From assembly GCA_032716605.1 (NCBI GenBank), contig CM064480.1:46493372-46557371 (forward strand): 64,000 nt of DNA. Direction: 5' to 3'. The stretch comes from Paralithodes platypus (lineage: Eukaryota; Arthropoda; Malacostraca; Decapoda; Lithodidae). Shown here in pieces: positions 1-10,298 of this stretch. How positions within the stretch are numbered: the first letter of the stretch is position 1; every line of letters begins with the position of its first letter. Under the pieces are notes generated by a model. It did no database searches. It worked only from the letters and a program-made list of their open reading frames with translations, and was not told where the DNA came from. The position numbers were made by a program, and so were the translations under genes.

Positions 1-672
1 TTCTGCGTGTCATACAAGGCGACTAAAGAAGGGAATGGAGAAATTCGATGCAACCGGTCATCCTGTGCAGTAAAGTACTGTTACGTTACTTTTGTGACTG
101 GCGTGGTGCACATTAAAGACCTTATAGTAACAGAGATCGGCCAACCTCCACCATAATGTTACCCCTGGTGTAATTAACCCCCCTTGACACTCATATATGT
201 GTCCATATCCGTATTAAACATTCAGGCATATTGGTAGAGCATATATTATCTAGTCTTTGGATATAAATTCTACATGATCACAACTATATTATCACTCCGT
301 TGTTTGATTATTACGGCACCAACATGGCGTCCAAAACAGATGGAGGATTACTCTTACTACAGGATCTTTAGTGCAGGTAAGTGTTGCAGGGTGACATTGC
401 TAAATCTTGCTGAAACACTGTTAGCACTATGCCAGCATTAGATAGAGTATTCACATGGCGAGGCAGTGTTACAGAAGGACTACAATCCGATTGCTGAAAG
501 GAAACCCCGTCTACATCATTATTGTGCAATAGAAAAGGACGGTAAACTTTTGTATATACTGTTTGCATGGATATACAGTATAATAATATCAGACCACAAC
601 CTTACTAGTGTACTCTGATTACCATAGTAAAATGTAGTTCAACTTGGGATCTTAAGCATAAGTCTGCAAACT
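1..672. other. Left edge without a recognisable gene
   Basis: No coding sequence is supported here. The 66-codon frame on the minus strand near 368-568 resembles nothing I know. The only structure is a dispersed repeat at about 230-375, which recurs near the right edge of the window (listed separately). Confidence 0.5.
230..375. repeat. Dispersed repeat shared with the right edge of the window
   Basis: The stretch containing attatcactccgttgtttg and then a 'tacggcacc...tggcgtcc' block is a diverged copy of 63285-63515, in the same orientation. In the right-hand copy the alignment is interrupted by an 85-bp (TCTA)n-bearing insert. Family unknown; no coding capacity. Confidence 0.5.
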
Positions 673-1905
673 TTCGGGATTTCGGTGAGACCTTTGTTAT
701 TGCACTAGACATATCGAAGGCCTTCGATAGAGTCTGGCACAAATCTTTAATTTCTAAACTACCCTCTTTCGGTTTCTATCCCTCCATCTGTGCCTTTGTC
801 TCTAACTTCTTTTCCAGCCATTCCATAGCTGCGGTTGTGGACGGCCATCGCTCACTTCCTCATCCTATCAACTCCGGTGTTCCTCAGAGCTCTGTCCTAT
901 CTAACATTATTTTTCTAATTTTCATAAATTATCTTCTCAACTGTACCTCCAGTCCCATCCATTCATACGCAGACGACTCTACCATACACTACTCAATTCG
1001 TTTTCCTGAACGCCCCAGCCAGCAATCCCTCAATGACAAATTAACGTAATGAAGCCATAGAACACTTAACTTCTGATCTAACTACTACTTACAATTGGGG
1101 CAGAGAAAACCTTGTTGCCTTTAATGCATCCAAAACCCAATTTCTCCATCTATCTACCCGTCCGGAACTCCCAGCGGACTATCCCTTATTCTTCAACAAT
1201 ACAAACATCAATCCTTCATCTTCTCTTAATATTCTTGGTGTCTCTTTTTCTTCTGCTCTCACTTGGAAGGACCATTTTACCAGTCTCGCTAAGGCAGTCT
1301 CCCAGAAGCTGGGTGTGCTCAACCGCCTCAAGGGGTTCTTTACCTTTGCACAGCTTCTTGCTCTATACAGGGGCATGGTGCGTCCTTGTATTGAGTATTG
1401 TTCACATGTGTGGGGAGGATCCTCTCACATCGCACTCCTAGACAAAGTGGAAAGGAAGGCCTTTTGTATCATTAACTCCCGTTCACTCACCAACTCTCTG
1501 CAATCTCTCTCTCTCCGCCGCAATATTGAATCTCTCTCGCTATTCTATCGCTACTATAATAATCAGTGCTCCTCAGAGCTCTCCCAGTTTATACCACCTC
1601 ATCTACGTAGGGCACGTCGTACCTGTCTTGCAACACAATCCCACCCCTACTCTGTGCAACTCTCTAACCCAAGAGTGAACCACTACTCTAAGACTTTCTT
1701 CTATTCAACAGCTGAGATCTGGAACTCTCTCCCAGAATCAGTCTTTCCCTCTTCCTATGACTTAAATTGCTTCAAACTCCGTGTGTCCAGGCAATTGGCT
1801 CGAACGTCCCTTGATTTTGGCCTTGTCACTCTTTCAACTCTGGGGGAGGCACTCTGCAGTTCTGCCTTTTGCCTCCCTCAATCACGTAGGAAAAAAAAAA
1901 ATGAC
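673..1905 (+). pseudogene. Non-LTR retrotransposon, family 1 copy 1, 5'-truncated RT and C-terminus
   Basis: This is a 5'-truncated copy of the element at 5225-8530; homology begins inside the reverse transcriptase at about 673. Visible RT pieces are the '[10 protein letters not shown]' block, a damaged 'GVPQSSVLS' (usual GVPQGSVLS) and 'SYADDST' with the catalytic YADD. A small insertion near 1042 (gacaaattaacg here against gacaaacg in copy 2) breaks the frame. Frame 1 then carries the C-terminal part, ending near 1950. The 3' end is an A-run at about 1888-1900. Several in-frame changes show it is dead. Copy 2 has the one-base deletion near 7950; this copy keeps the intact frame there, so the two lesions are independent. 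Clade is probably Jockey/CR1-like, uncertain. Confidence 0.85.
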
Positions 1906-2018
1906 TATGCAAGGACGTCATATCATTTATCACGGCTAAATAGGTCATAGCTTGAGCCAAATGGATGACAAGTACTTAACAAAACCTTTGTACCCATTCA
2001 CCTGTTTTTATATTAAAA

Positions 2019-2023
<5 letters not shown>

Positions 2024-2054
<31 letters not shown>
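2024..2054. repeat. (TA)n microsatellite at the 3' boundary of the Penelope-like element
   Basis: Pure TA dinucleotide tract directly abutting the repeat that begins at 2053. A second TA tract (5199-5224) abuts the other end, so the element lies between TA repeats, as many Penelope-like insertions do. Confidence 0.85.
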
Positions 2055-2058
<4 letters not shown>

Positions 2059-2228
2059 AGTAAAGCCAGGTAATAAATTTTCTTTAATACATACGAGGTT
2101 GAAAGAAATGGCAATTTCTGCGTTGGAAATTTTATTATTCAAAGTTTCCAGGTCTCTGATGAGTTTTCGCTGGGTGGCAGGAAGTAGATGAAGGAGATGA
2201 GCAAAATTCATGGTGGTACAGGGTTACA
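2053..2228 (-). repeat. Penelope-like pseudo-LTR, downstream copy
   Basis: 176 bp identical to 4873-5048. It contains a duplicate of the first ~50 codons of the element ORF, with ATG on the minus strand at 2211, so the short minus-strand frame here is a repeat of the N-terminus and not a separate gene. Confidence 0.92.
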
Positions 2229-2244
2229 TAAATGTACATGATGA

Positions 2245-2300
2245 TACAGGATATACGACGCATTTCACTGGACAACCAGCATTATCAAGTAAGGAAGGAA
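2245..2300 (-). ncRNA. Hammerhead-ribozyme-like fold in the Penelope-like element 3' region
   Basis: On the minus strand I read a core TTGATAA (consensus CUGANGA), then a stem-loop GCTGG-TTGT-CCAGT, then GAAA, a two-pair stem III closed by a GC loop (AT-GC-GT), and C as the cleavage-site base at about 2257. Three flanking pairs (TAC with GTA) start stem I. Both core deviations fall on the C3 and G8 positions, which pair with each other, and the pair is preserved as U-A. One U next to stem II is unpaired. Hammerheads with a very short stem III are known from Penelope-like elements. Activity is not shown. Confidence 0.55.
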
Positions 2301-2425
2301 TGATATAAAAGGTAAACAGGAAGGGTATATATAGAGGGTGGAGGATCAGAGGAGGCGGAAAACAGGGGGCAAAAGTCTGCTATTGGTGGAAGCGTAAATA
2401 AGGAGAGAGAAAGGGGTTAACCGCT
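2301..2425 (-). other. Penelope-like element 3' untranslated region
   Basis: Non-coding stretch between the GIY-YIG stop (2426) and the ribozyme-like fold. It is purine-rich on the plus strand. No other motif recognised. Confidence 0.6.
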
Positions 2426-5031
2426 TCACGCATGCGCACTGGATGCGGGATGGTGGTCAGTAGGTGGGGTCGAAGCTGATTGGCTGCGTGTCGAGGGGCG
2501 TGGCTTAAGTTGTGTGGCGCCTGCAGAAGACGAAGCTGAAGGAGGTAGCGCGGGGGGCTGCGTCAAGGGCACCGGGGGGCGAGGAGGGGTGTTAGGTCCT
2601 CTAGGGTAGTGCCTTTTGGCAGAAGGAAGGATCTGAAGGCCCAGAGTTTGGTTGTTGATGTTGGGATGTAAGGCTTGGATATATAAAGCTTCGAGTATAG
2701 GTAATCTCCTTGGGTCACTTTCTTTATCGAGTATGGTGGTGTGTTTCTCTAACTCGTTGCGTGTGAGGTGAGGGTGGTTAGGGGTGAGATAGTGGTCTTT
2801 GATGGCTCCAGCCTGAAGGTGAAGAGTTAACCGACGTGAAAGACGAGTCTGCGTCATACCAATATAGGAATGAGGTCCACAGTCCTCATAATTACAGGTA
2901 TGTTGGTAAATGACGTGATCGTCGGTCATCGGGCTCTTTATCTTGGTGGAGGCTGGTTTGTTGCGGAGAACGAGGTTGGAGGTCTTGGGGGATTGTAATA
3001 AATTATTAATTTGATTTTGTTTTCCGGGTTGGTTGGGTGGACATGCTTGGAGATTATTTCTTTTAAGACGGCCTCGTCATTTTTGTGTTCAGAGGACATG
3101 TAATTGCGGTAGAAGATCTTAATTTCATTGGGGGGGTCAATGTTGGGAGGGTTTTGGGTGTACCATTTTTCAAGATGGTGGTTGATGGTGCTGGAGATGT
3201 CGGAGTTGGAGTATCCGTTATTTACTAAAACTTGGGATAGTCTTTCTAGTTCCTGGTGGGTGTCGGCCCAGGTAGAGCAGTGCGTGAGGGCTCTCCTAAC
3301 ATAGGCGGAGATGGAGGATAGAAGATAACGGCGGGGGCATTCACTATCGCCGTTGAGGCATTGTCCTGTGTTAGTAGGTTTAATGTAGACGGTGGTTTTG
3401 AACCCATGGTCGTTCAGAGCTACGAGGATGTCGAGGAAGGGGAGTTGTCCATTGTTAGATTTTTCAAAGGTGAAGTTAAGTCCGGAGGAGGTCATGAAGC
3501 GACGCTGGAGTTCCTGTAGTTCGTGGAGGTCCTTGATTTGCACGAAGATGTCATCCACGTATCTACAGTAGACGGCTGGTCGTTGGGCAGCTAGGAGCTC
3601 TTCCTCGATGGTACCCATGAAAAAGTTCGCAAAAAGAACTCCTAGGGGGCTGCCCATCGCCACACCGTCTATCTGCTTGTACATGTTGCCCCGGGGGCAA
3701 AGGAAGGGGGCCTCCTTGGTACATAGCTCCAGTAGTGTTTTCAGGGCCTTCTCCGGGATGTCCAGTGTAGGTGTATCAGGGCAATGATAAATTCGACGTA
3801 GAATCATGTCAATGGTCCTATCCACTGGCACGTTGGTGAACAGGCTTTCTACGTCGAGAGAGGCGATAGTGTGGTTGTTGTTACGGGGGGCGTCTCGTAA
3901 AATTTCCAAGAAATCGTGGGCTGAGTTAAGGTTGAATTGGCTGGGCACGTAGGGGGTGAGGAGGTTGTTCAGGGCCTTGGCGATCTGGTAGGTGGCAGTG
4001 GGGATCTGGGAGATGATGGGGCGGAGGGGGTTCCCAGGTTTGTGTGTTTTGATGGTTCCGTACGCATAACCAGGGGTGTATTCTCCGACGAGTTTTTTAA
4101 GGTAGATCCCTCCTTGTTTGGCGTTGATGGCGGTGATGGTGGTGTTGGCAATACGTTTGATTTCGTCGGTTGGGTTGCGGGTGATCTTTTTAAATTTAGT
4201 GTTGTCACTTAAGATGACGTCCATTTTTCTAAGATATTCCTCCTTGTCATGGATCAAGAGGCAGGAAGCTTTATCCGCACGACGGATGATGATGTTGGGG
4301 TTGTCTCTTAATAGTTTGGCAGCTTGGAAGTGTTGTTTGTTGAGTATTTTGCTATGGTGAGTTCCTCTGGTTTTGGCGGCTTCAGCGAGGAGAGTAGGTT
4401 GAAGGGCGGGAGTAGTGGTGACCTTGCCATCCTTCTTGAGTCGTAGGATGTCGTCCAGGAGGATTTCCGTTTCTAGGCGTTTCCGGTGGGGGCCAGGTTT
4501 GGAGCTGTAGTGGCAGTTGAGGCCTTTGTTGAGGAGGTCTTCTTGGTCCAGGGTCAGAATGGTGTTAGTAAGGTTTATATATCCTTTTGTTGGTTTGGGA
4601 AGTTTTAAGTTTCCGCCATAAAGACGGGCAAGCTTTTTTATGGTTGTGTTTTCGGCTTGTCTTCTGTGTTGTTCAAGGAGTTGTTCGAGGGCTGTGTTGA
4701 TTTCGGCTTTGAGGTGGTCTGGAGGGGTTTCGTCTTCCCAAATCCGTAGAAGAGCATCTCGTTCTTTACGAAGGTTGTTGGCGAGCTCTCGTTTTTCAAT
4801 TATTTGGTCCTTCACCAGTTCTTCACGAAACTGGAGGGTGCTGGTGCGATGTCTGGCATTCTCGTGAAGTTTTATGTTAGTAAAGCCAGGTAATAAATTT
4901 TCTTTAATACATACGAGGTTGAAAGAAATGGCAATTTCTGCGTTGGAAATTTTATTATTCAAAGTTTCCAGGTCTCTGATGAGTTTTCGCTGGGTGGCAG
5001 GAAGTAGATGAAGGAGATGAGCAAAATTCAT
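2426..5031 (-). pseudogene. Penelope-like reverse transcriptase with GIY-YIG endonuclease, one frameshift
   Basis: The enzyme reverse-transcribes element RNA, and its GIY-YIG domain nicks the target. The N-terminal 697 codons (5031-2938) carry RT motifs: 'ASLDVESLFTNVP' near residue 390, 'DGVAMGSPLG' near 450, and the catalytic 'YVDD' near 490, followed by 'FLDILV'. The 167-codon continuation (2929-2426) has 'SYIGMTQTRLSRRL' near its residues 18-31 and 'RRLPILEALYIQ', a GIY-YIG nuclease. A one-base loss in the G-run 2987-2991 (a C-run in the gene) changes frame: frame 1 ends after a short proline-rich tail, while the other frame continues into the endonuclease. The ATG at 5031 lies within the upstream pseudo-LTR. 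The combined length of ~860 codons fits the family. Confidence 0.92.
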
Positions 5032-5048
5032 GGTGGTACAGGGTTACA
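4873..5048 (-). repeat. Penelope-like pseudo-LTR, upstream copy
   Basis: Identical by eye to 2053-2228. It carries the initiator ATG of the element ORF. It is followed directly by an inverted partial copy of itself, so 4896-5198 forms a near-perfect palindrome. Confidence 0.92.
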
Positions 5049-5193
5049 ATCCCCTGTACCACCATGAATTTTGCTCATCTCCTTCATCTACTTCCTGCCA
5101 CCCAGCGAAAACTCATCAGAGACCTGGAAACTTTGAATAATAAAATTTCCAACGCAGAAATTGCCATTTCTTTCAACCTCGTATGTATTAAAG

Positions 5194-5198
<5 letters not shown>
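5049..5198 (+). repeat. Inverted partial copy of the Penelope pseudo-LTR
   Basis: From about 5052 the plus strand reads the reverse complement of roughly 4896-5044, about 147 bp, and ends exactly at a TA tract. Penelope-like elements often carry such inverted terminal extensions. The same strand reads the start of the element ORF, but it is only a fragment. Confidence 0.9.

Positions 5199-5224
<26 letters not shown>
5199..5224. repeat. (TA)n microsatellite
   Basis: TA tract between the Penelope-like element and the next non-LTR element. Confidence 0.85.
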
Positions 5225-5227
<3 letters not shown>

Positions 5228-5487
5228 GGTGGGGAGATTGTAGGCACCAATCGATCAGGGCTAGACCCAGGTGAAGTTATAGGCTTGTGATAAAGAGTCG
5301 CTGGAACTCCTGTTTCACTTGCTTGGCCTCTCTTACTGATTTTCTTTGTGCCTCATTTACACTGAGAGAAATCCAGCTAGCTCTCACAAACACCTCCTCC
5401 TCCTATCCACTTCACTACACTAAACATGCACACCACACTTCATTCTTCCACACCAAAATTTAAAAAAAAAATAATGATGAATTGTAG
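5225..5487 (+). other. Probable 5' untranslated region of non-LTR family 1 copy 2
   Basis: Non-coding, pyrimidine-rich stretch upstream of the long open frame. An in-frame stop at 5485 bounds that frame. No ORF1 (gag-like) protein is visible, so either this family lacks one or the copy is 5'-truncated. Confidence 0.45.
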
Positions 5488-8432
5488 CCCAGCCTCGGAG
5501 TCCCCAGGGGGGGGACCATAAATGCCCCCTCACCCGACCGACCATCCCCTGACGACCCCACACAATTACCTGGACCTCGGCCTGTTACTCTTTCTATTAA
5601 TTTCTGCAACATTCGCGGACTTTCCTCTAACTTTCACTCTGTTGAGCACCATCTCTCCTCCTACAAACCTGATCTTCTCTTCCTCACCGAAACTCAGGTG
5701 TCTGTAGCAACATCCAGCAACCCCTTCTCTGTATCCTCCTACTTTCTCTATCCTAGTTTCAAAGCCAAAGGCGGATGTTGTGCATATGTGCACAACAAAC
5801 TCACTTTCTCTCGTGTTCCCGATTTCGACTCCTCTGAATTCTCAACTTTATGGCTCAAACTTTCCTGTCATTCTCTTACTAAATATTTCTGTGCTGTCTA
5901 TGTCTCCCCTAACTCTACCAACTTTCCCAAATTCTTTGACTATCTAAACTCTACAGTGGAACACATTCTATCCATTTCTCCTTTCTCAGAAATCTCCATC
6001 TTAGGAGATTTCAACGTTCACCACCGCCATTGGCTCTCCTCTCACACTACTGATCCACCTGGTGAACAAGCCTACGTCTTTTCTATCCTAAATGACCTAG
6101 AGCAGTTAGTTCAGCAACCCACCCGTATCCCGGATCGCATCGGAGATCGGCCCAACATTCTTGACCTGTTTCTAACTTCTAACCCTTTTTCTTATACTGT
6201 CGATCTTTTCTCTCCTTTGGGCTCCTCCGACCATAAACTTATCTCTGTCACCTGTCCTATCTCTCCAGTACAGCCACCCGATCCTCCTAGCCGGCGGCGC
6301 TTGTGGCACTTTGGCGCTGCCGACTGGGAGGCTCTTCGGCAGTACTTCTTTGATTTCCCATGGAATGATTTCTGCTTCCATGGCCGGGGACCCTCGGAGA
6401 GTGCTGAACGCATTACCGAGGTAATCCTATCGGGCATGGAAGCATACATTCCATTCTCTTTCTCTCAGACTAATGCTAAAAAATCTTGGTTTACTCACGC
6501 CTGTTCTACTGCTGTCCGCAATAAGGAGGAAGCATTCAAACGGTACCGACGCCTTAAAACTCAAGACTCTCATTCTTCATATGTTTCTGCCCGGAATCAA
6601 GCCAAATCTGTTCTTCGACTTGCCAAACACTCTTTCATCAATAATAAATGCACTGAACTATCCAACTCTAGCTCTTCCCAAGCTTTCTGGCATCTAGCCA
6701 AAAACCTCTCCAACAATTTCTCTTCCTCGTCTTTCCCTCCCCTTTCCCACTCTGATGGCACAACCATCACTTCTTCCTCTGACAAAGGTAAACTCTTCGC
6801 TCAAACTTTTGCTAGAAACTCCACCTTGGATGATTCCGGTGCTATTCCTCCCTCTCCGCCCTCCTCTCTCTTACTTATGCCTAATATCCTAATCTCTTCT
6901 AAAGATGTACTTTCTACCCTCTCTGGGCTTAACACTAATAAGGCGTACGGTCCGGACGGTGTTCCTCCTGTTGTTCTCAAAAACTGTGCTTCCGTGCTGA
7001 CTCCCTGCCTAGGCAAACTCTTTCGTCTATGTCTATCCTCTAACGTCTTCCCTTCATGCTGGAAGTTTGCTCACATTCAACCTGTCCCAAAGAAGGGTGA
7101 CCGCTCTCAACCCTCCAACTATCGTCCAATTGCTCTTATCTCTTGTCTTTCTAAAGTTTTTGAAACTATTCTTGCTTCCAAATTTCTTAAGCATTTCTCT
7201 TCTCATAATCTGCTCTCAGATCGCCAGTATGGCTTCCTTAAGGGTCGCTCTACTGGTGATCTTCTTTCATATCTTACTAACTCTTGGTCATCCTCCTTTC
7301 GGGACTTCGGTGAGACTTTTTCTATTGCACTAGACATATCGAAAGCCTTCGATAGAGTCTGGCATAAATCTTTAATTTCTAAACTACCCTCCTTCGGTTT
7401 CTATCCCTCCATCTGTGCCTTTGTCTCTAATTTCCTTTCCGGCCGTTCCATAGCCGCGGTTGTGGACGGCCATTGTTCACTTCCTCACCCTATAAACTCC
7501 GGTGTTCCTCAGGGCTCTGTCCTATCTCCTATTCTCTTTCTAATTTTTATAAATGATCTCCTTAACTGTACCTTAATTCCCATCCATTCATACGCAGACG
7601 ACTCAACCTTACACTACTCCATTAGTTTTTCAGAACGCCCCAGCCAGCAATCCCTCATCGACAAACGTAATGAAGCCATAGAACTCTTAAATTCTGATCT
7701 AAATACTATTTCCAATTGGGGCAGAGAAAACCTTGTTAACTTTAATGCTTCCAAAACCCAATTTCTCCATCTATCTACCCGTCAGGATCTCCCAGCGGAC
7801 TATCCCTTATTCTTCAACAATACAAAAAACCCTTCATCTTCTCTCAATATTCTTGGTGTCTCTTTTTCTTCTGCTCTCATTTGGAAGGACCATATTACCA
7901 GTCTTGCTAAGGCAGCCTCCCAGAAGCTGGGTGTGCTCAACCGCCTTAGGGGTTCTTTTCCCCTGCACAGCTTCTTGCTCTGTACAGGGGCATAGTGCGC
8001 CCTTGTATTGAGTATTGTTCACATGTGTGGGGAGGTTCCTCTCACACCGCTCTCCTAGACAAAGTTGAAAGGAAGGCCTTTCGTATCATTAACTCCTGTC
8101 CACTCACCAACTCTCTGCAATCTCTCTCTCTCCGCCGCAATGTTGCATCTCTCTCGCTATTCTATCGCTACTATAATAATCAGTGTTCCTCAGAGCTATC
8201 CCAGTGCATACCACCTCCTTTACGTAGGGCACGTGGTACCCGTCTTGCAACTCAATCCCACCCCTACTCTGTGCAACTCTCCAACCCAAGAGTGAAACGT
8301 TACTCTCAAACTTTCTTCTACTCATCAGCTGAGCTCTGGAACTCTCTCCCAGAATCAGTCTTTCCCTCTTCCTATGACTTAAATTGCTTCAAACTCCGTG
8401 TGTCCAGGCATTTTGGCTCGAACGTCCCTTGA
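5488..8432 (+). pseudogene. AP-like endonuclease / reverse transcriptase ORF, one frameshift
   Basis: The protein would nick target DNA and prime reverse transcription there. The frame is open from 5488 and has no ATG before the endonuclease starts near 5596 ('[12 protein letters not shown]'). The GTG at 5698 would cut off the first endonuclease motif, so the true start is unclear. Endonuclease motifs are 'LLFLTETQ', 'ILGDFNVHH' and '[11 protein letters not shown]'. RT motifs are '[10 protein letters not shown]', 'YRPIALIS', '[13 protein letters not shown]', '[13 protein letters not shown]' and 'SYADDST' (catalytic YADD). A one-base deletion near 7950 (ctTAGGGGttc, against ctCAAGGGGttc in copy 1) shifts the frame. 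The C-terminal part continues in the other frame to 8432. In total ~980 codons, otherwise intact. Jockey/CR1-type by motif style; clade not certain. Confidence 0.9.
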
Positions 8433-8540
8433 TTTTGGCCCTGTCACTCTTTCAACTATGGGGGGGGGCACTCGCTATAGGCAGTTATGCCTTTTGCCTC
8501 CCTCAATCACATAGAAAAAAAAAAAATATATATATATATA

Positions 8541-8810
8541 ATGAATTAATAATACCTAGACGTGATCATTTTGTAGATAACCATTAGAACTTTCAAAATC
8601 AAGAAAATCTGCTTGGTTTCGCATAAGATTTTGTGCTTACAAAAACATAAATATGTATGAAATATTGACCTTAACTACAGTATACCAGTGCTTCCCTGTA
8701 AATATATATGGGGGTATAGAAAGTATTAACACGATATTTCACCAATTTCGAGTTTCAGGGTATTTCATGAAATTGGAGTTGTAAGCATCGATACTCAGCA
8801 GAATTACCAG
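8541..8810. other. Unassigned AT-rich spacer
   Basis: No ORF or clear repeat unit. The end (about 8770-8810) resembles short stretches near 40295 and 60795 (a 'ctgtag..attg.tatt' pattern), perhaps a decayed dispersed repeat. Confidence 0.35.
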
Positions 8811-9177
8811 TTAAGGGGAGATAGGCCGTTTTTCTGGTCTCCTTTCTCCCTCGTGTTAAGCCCCATTAGTTTTGAGAATTTAAGAAGTTCGTTCCATTAG
8901 TTTGACGATTTTCAGACCACTTACCTCATGTATTTGTCAATATTAAGACCTTTCGTACCATTTAGGTGTTGGTTAATTCCTGGCGAGCGATAGCGAGCCT
9001 TTGATTTTAGGAGAAACCGGCCTTTGGCCGGGAAACTTTTCTACCGAAAAATGTACATTTATTTTGAAAGGGGGTCTAGGGGTTGTTTTTTTTAGTTTGA
9101 TGGAGGTCTAGGAAGGAAACTAGAATAATAATAAATACATGAACAAATCGACCAAAAAATTACCCCCCCCCCTTTAA
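8811..9177 (+). mobile_element. TTAA-flanked MITE, family A copy 1
   Basis: Begins TTAA-GGGGAG and ends CCCCCCCTTTAA, about 367 bp, with outer arms complementary. It carries the family core ctggcgagcgatagcgagcc (about 8980-8999) and the palindrome ccggcctttggccggg. No coding capacity. TTAA at both ends suggests a TTAA-targeting transposase such as piggyBac-type, by inference. Confidence 0.75.
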
Positions 9178-9465
9178 AATACGGCTGTAGTGATATATAA
9201 AACATATATATATATATAAACAGAGACACATAAAAAGAGAACACTGTATTCCTTCAGACGTAGCCTGAAGGAGCACCTGCGAGAAGGGAGCACCAAGCTT
9301 ATGTCTACTACTAAATACGACATAAGAGATAGGCAAAACAAACTGAAATGAATACTGATTACCGATTACGGATTACTGATATTTACTATAGGATGAAAGG
9401 TATCTTAAAATAACCCCCTAGAAATACTTTCTTTAAAGTATCTACTTTTTTTATCCTCCCCTTTT
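9178..9465. other. Unassigned spacer with a short hairpin
   Basis: Contains a small inverted repeat, CCTTCAG with CTGAAGG, around 9251-9272, and a TA tract at 9205-9218. Nothing else recognised. Confidence 0.35.
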
Positions 9466-9617
9466 TCCCCAGCTAACTTAATCCCACAAGGACCCCAATG
9501 GAAATACGCCTAACGGCCTTATTGGGCTATCCTTAATTGGAATTATGCAAGGCTGGTACATGTCATATTTGTAACATATTATGTGGTACCAACACTGTAA
9601 AATGCTAACTGAATAAA

Positions 9618-9659
<42 letters not shown>
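9466..9659 (+). mobile_element. Possible 3' end of a truncated non-LTR element with (ATT)n tail
   Basis: About 140 bp of non-coding sequence (aaggaccccaatggaaatac ... ttgggctatcct) ends in 'gaataaatattattatt' and runs into a clean (ATT)n tract at 9617-9657. Non-LTR elements of the I group often end in TAA/ATT repeats. No coding part remains, so this is a resemblance only. Confidence 0.45.
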
Positions 9660-9718
9660 ATCAAGTCAACATAATGTATACGCATCACAAACTTATATTA
9701 GTATTATATTATGTCTGC

Positions 9719-10105
9719 TTAAGGGAGCCCACCTCGCTTTTTTCTCTTTCTCTCTCTCTCTCTTTGGCTTATATCCATTCGGCCCCATTCAGCCTACTGT
9801 TTACGTTTACCCCCATCCAGGTGTCAATATTTTCCTGGCGAGCGGTAGCGAGCCAGCATATATATATATATATATATTTGTTTTTACAGCAAGCTAAATT
9901 TGTACATTTTTCGATAGAAAAATTTCTCCGACGAAGCCGGATTTCTCCATACAATGCTGGCTCGCTATCGCTCGCCAGGAATAAATTGACACCTGGATGG
10001 GGATAAACGTCTTAAAACAGTTAACTGAATGGAGCCGAATGGATACAAGCCAGGGAAAGAAAGAAAAAGAGAGGAAGATAAAACAAAAATGGTGACCCCC
10101 CTTAA
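9719..10105. mobile_element. TTAA-flanked foldback MITE, family B copy 1
   Basis: Starts TTAA-GGGAGCCCACC and ends GGTGACCCCCC-TTAA. The two halves are imperfect reverse complements over most of the length, with 'ctggcgagcggtagcgagcc' on the left matched by 'ggctcgctatcgctcgccag' on the right. A TA microsatellite sits near the centre. No protein. Confidence 0.8.
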
Positions 10106-10298
10106 AATCGATGTTTACGGCCCCAAAGATCCTGAAACTGCCTGAATAGATTATACCCCTTTGATTGCTAGAGTTCCTTCTCTAGTTGTTTAGAATCGTC
10201 CAAGAAAGGTCAGAATAAAAGGAAAAGATAATTGAAATATATTTTACCCATTTAATTGTTATCGTTTCTTCTATATCTCTATAAAACATATAATAATT
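10106..10298. other. Spacer before the trinucleotide satellite
   Basis: No feature recognised. Confidence 0.4.

Larger units (their letters stand above)
2053..5198 (-). mobile_element. Penelope-like element 1 (GIY-YIG type), nearly complete
   Basis: In minus orientation the element runs: an inverted partial copy of the terminal repeat (5198-5049), upstream pseudo-LTR (5048-4873), one long reading frame for reverse transcriptase plus GIY-YIG endonuclease, a 3' untranslated part with a hammerhead-like fold, and a downstream pseudo-LTR (2228-2053). The two direct pseudo-LTRs look identical over 176 bp. The ORF start lies inside the upstream one, which is typical of Penelope-like elements. The only coding lesion I can identify is a one-base loss in a G-run at 2987-2991. 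The identical repeats and single lesion suggest a recent insertion. Confidence 0.9.
5225..8530 (+). mobile_element. Non-LTR retrotransposon, family 1 copy 2, near full length
   Basis: Endonuclease plus reverse transcriptase element ending in an A-run at about 8513-8526, followed by a short TA tract. Related copies in the window: 673-1905 (+), 30103-30815 (-) and an internal fragment at 38226-38331 (+). A different but related element lies at 13262-16157 (-). Confidence 0.9.

Noticed and set aside
2155..2180. CTGATGAG on the plus strand as a hammerhead core
   Set aside because: No following stem II plus GAAA, and it is antisense to the element; the fold on the minus strand at 2245-2300 is better supported.
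2008..2211. Separate minus-strand 67-codon gene
   Set aside because: It is the duplicated N-terminus of the Penelope-like ORF inside the downstream pseudo-LTR.
3937..4360. Plus-strand frames opposite the Penelope-like RT
   Set aside because: Antisense shadows without recognisable domains.
7733..8011. 92-codon plus-strand ORF, and similar ones such as 8065-8295
   Set aside because: Out-of-frame shadows of the non-LTR RT.
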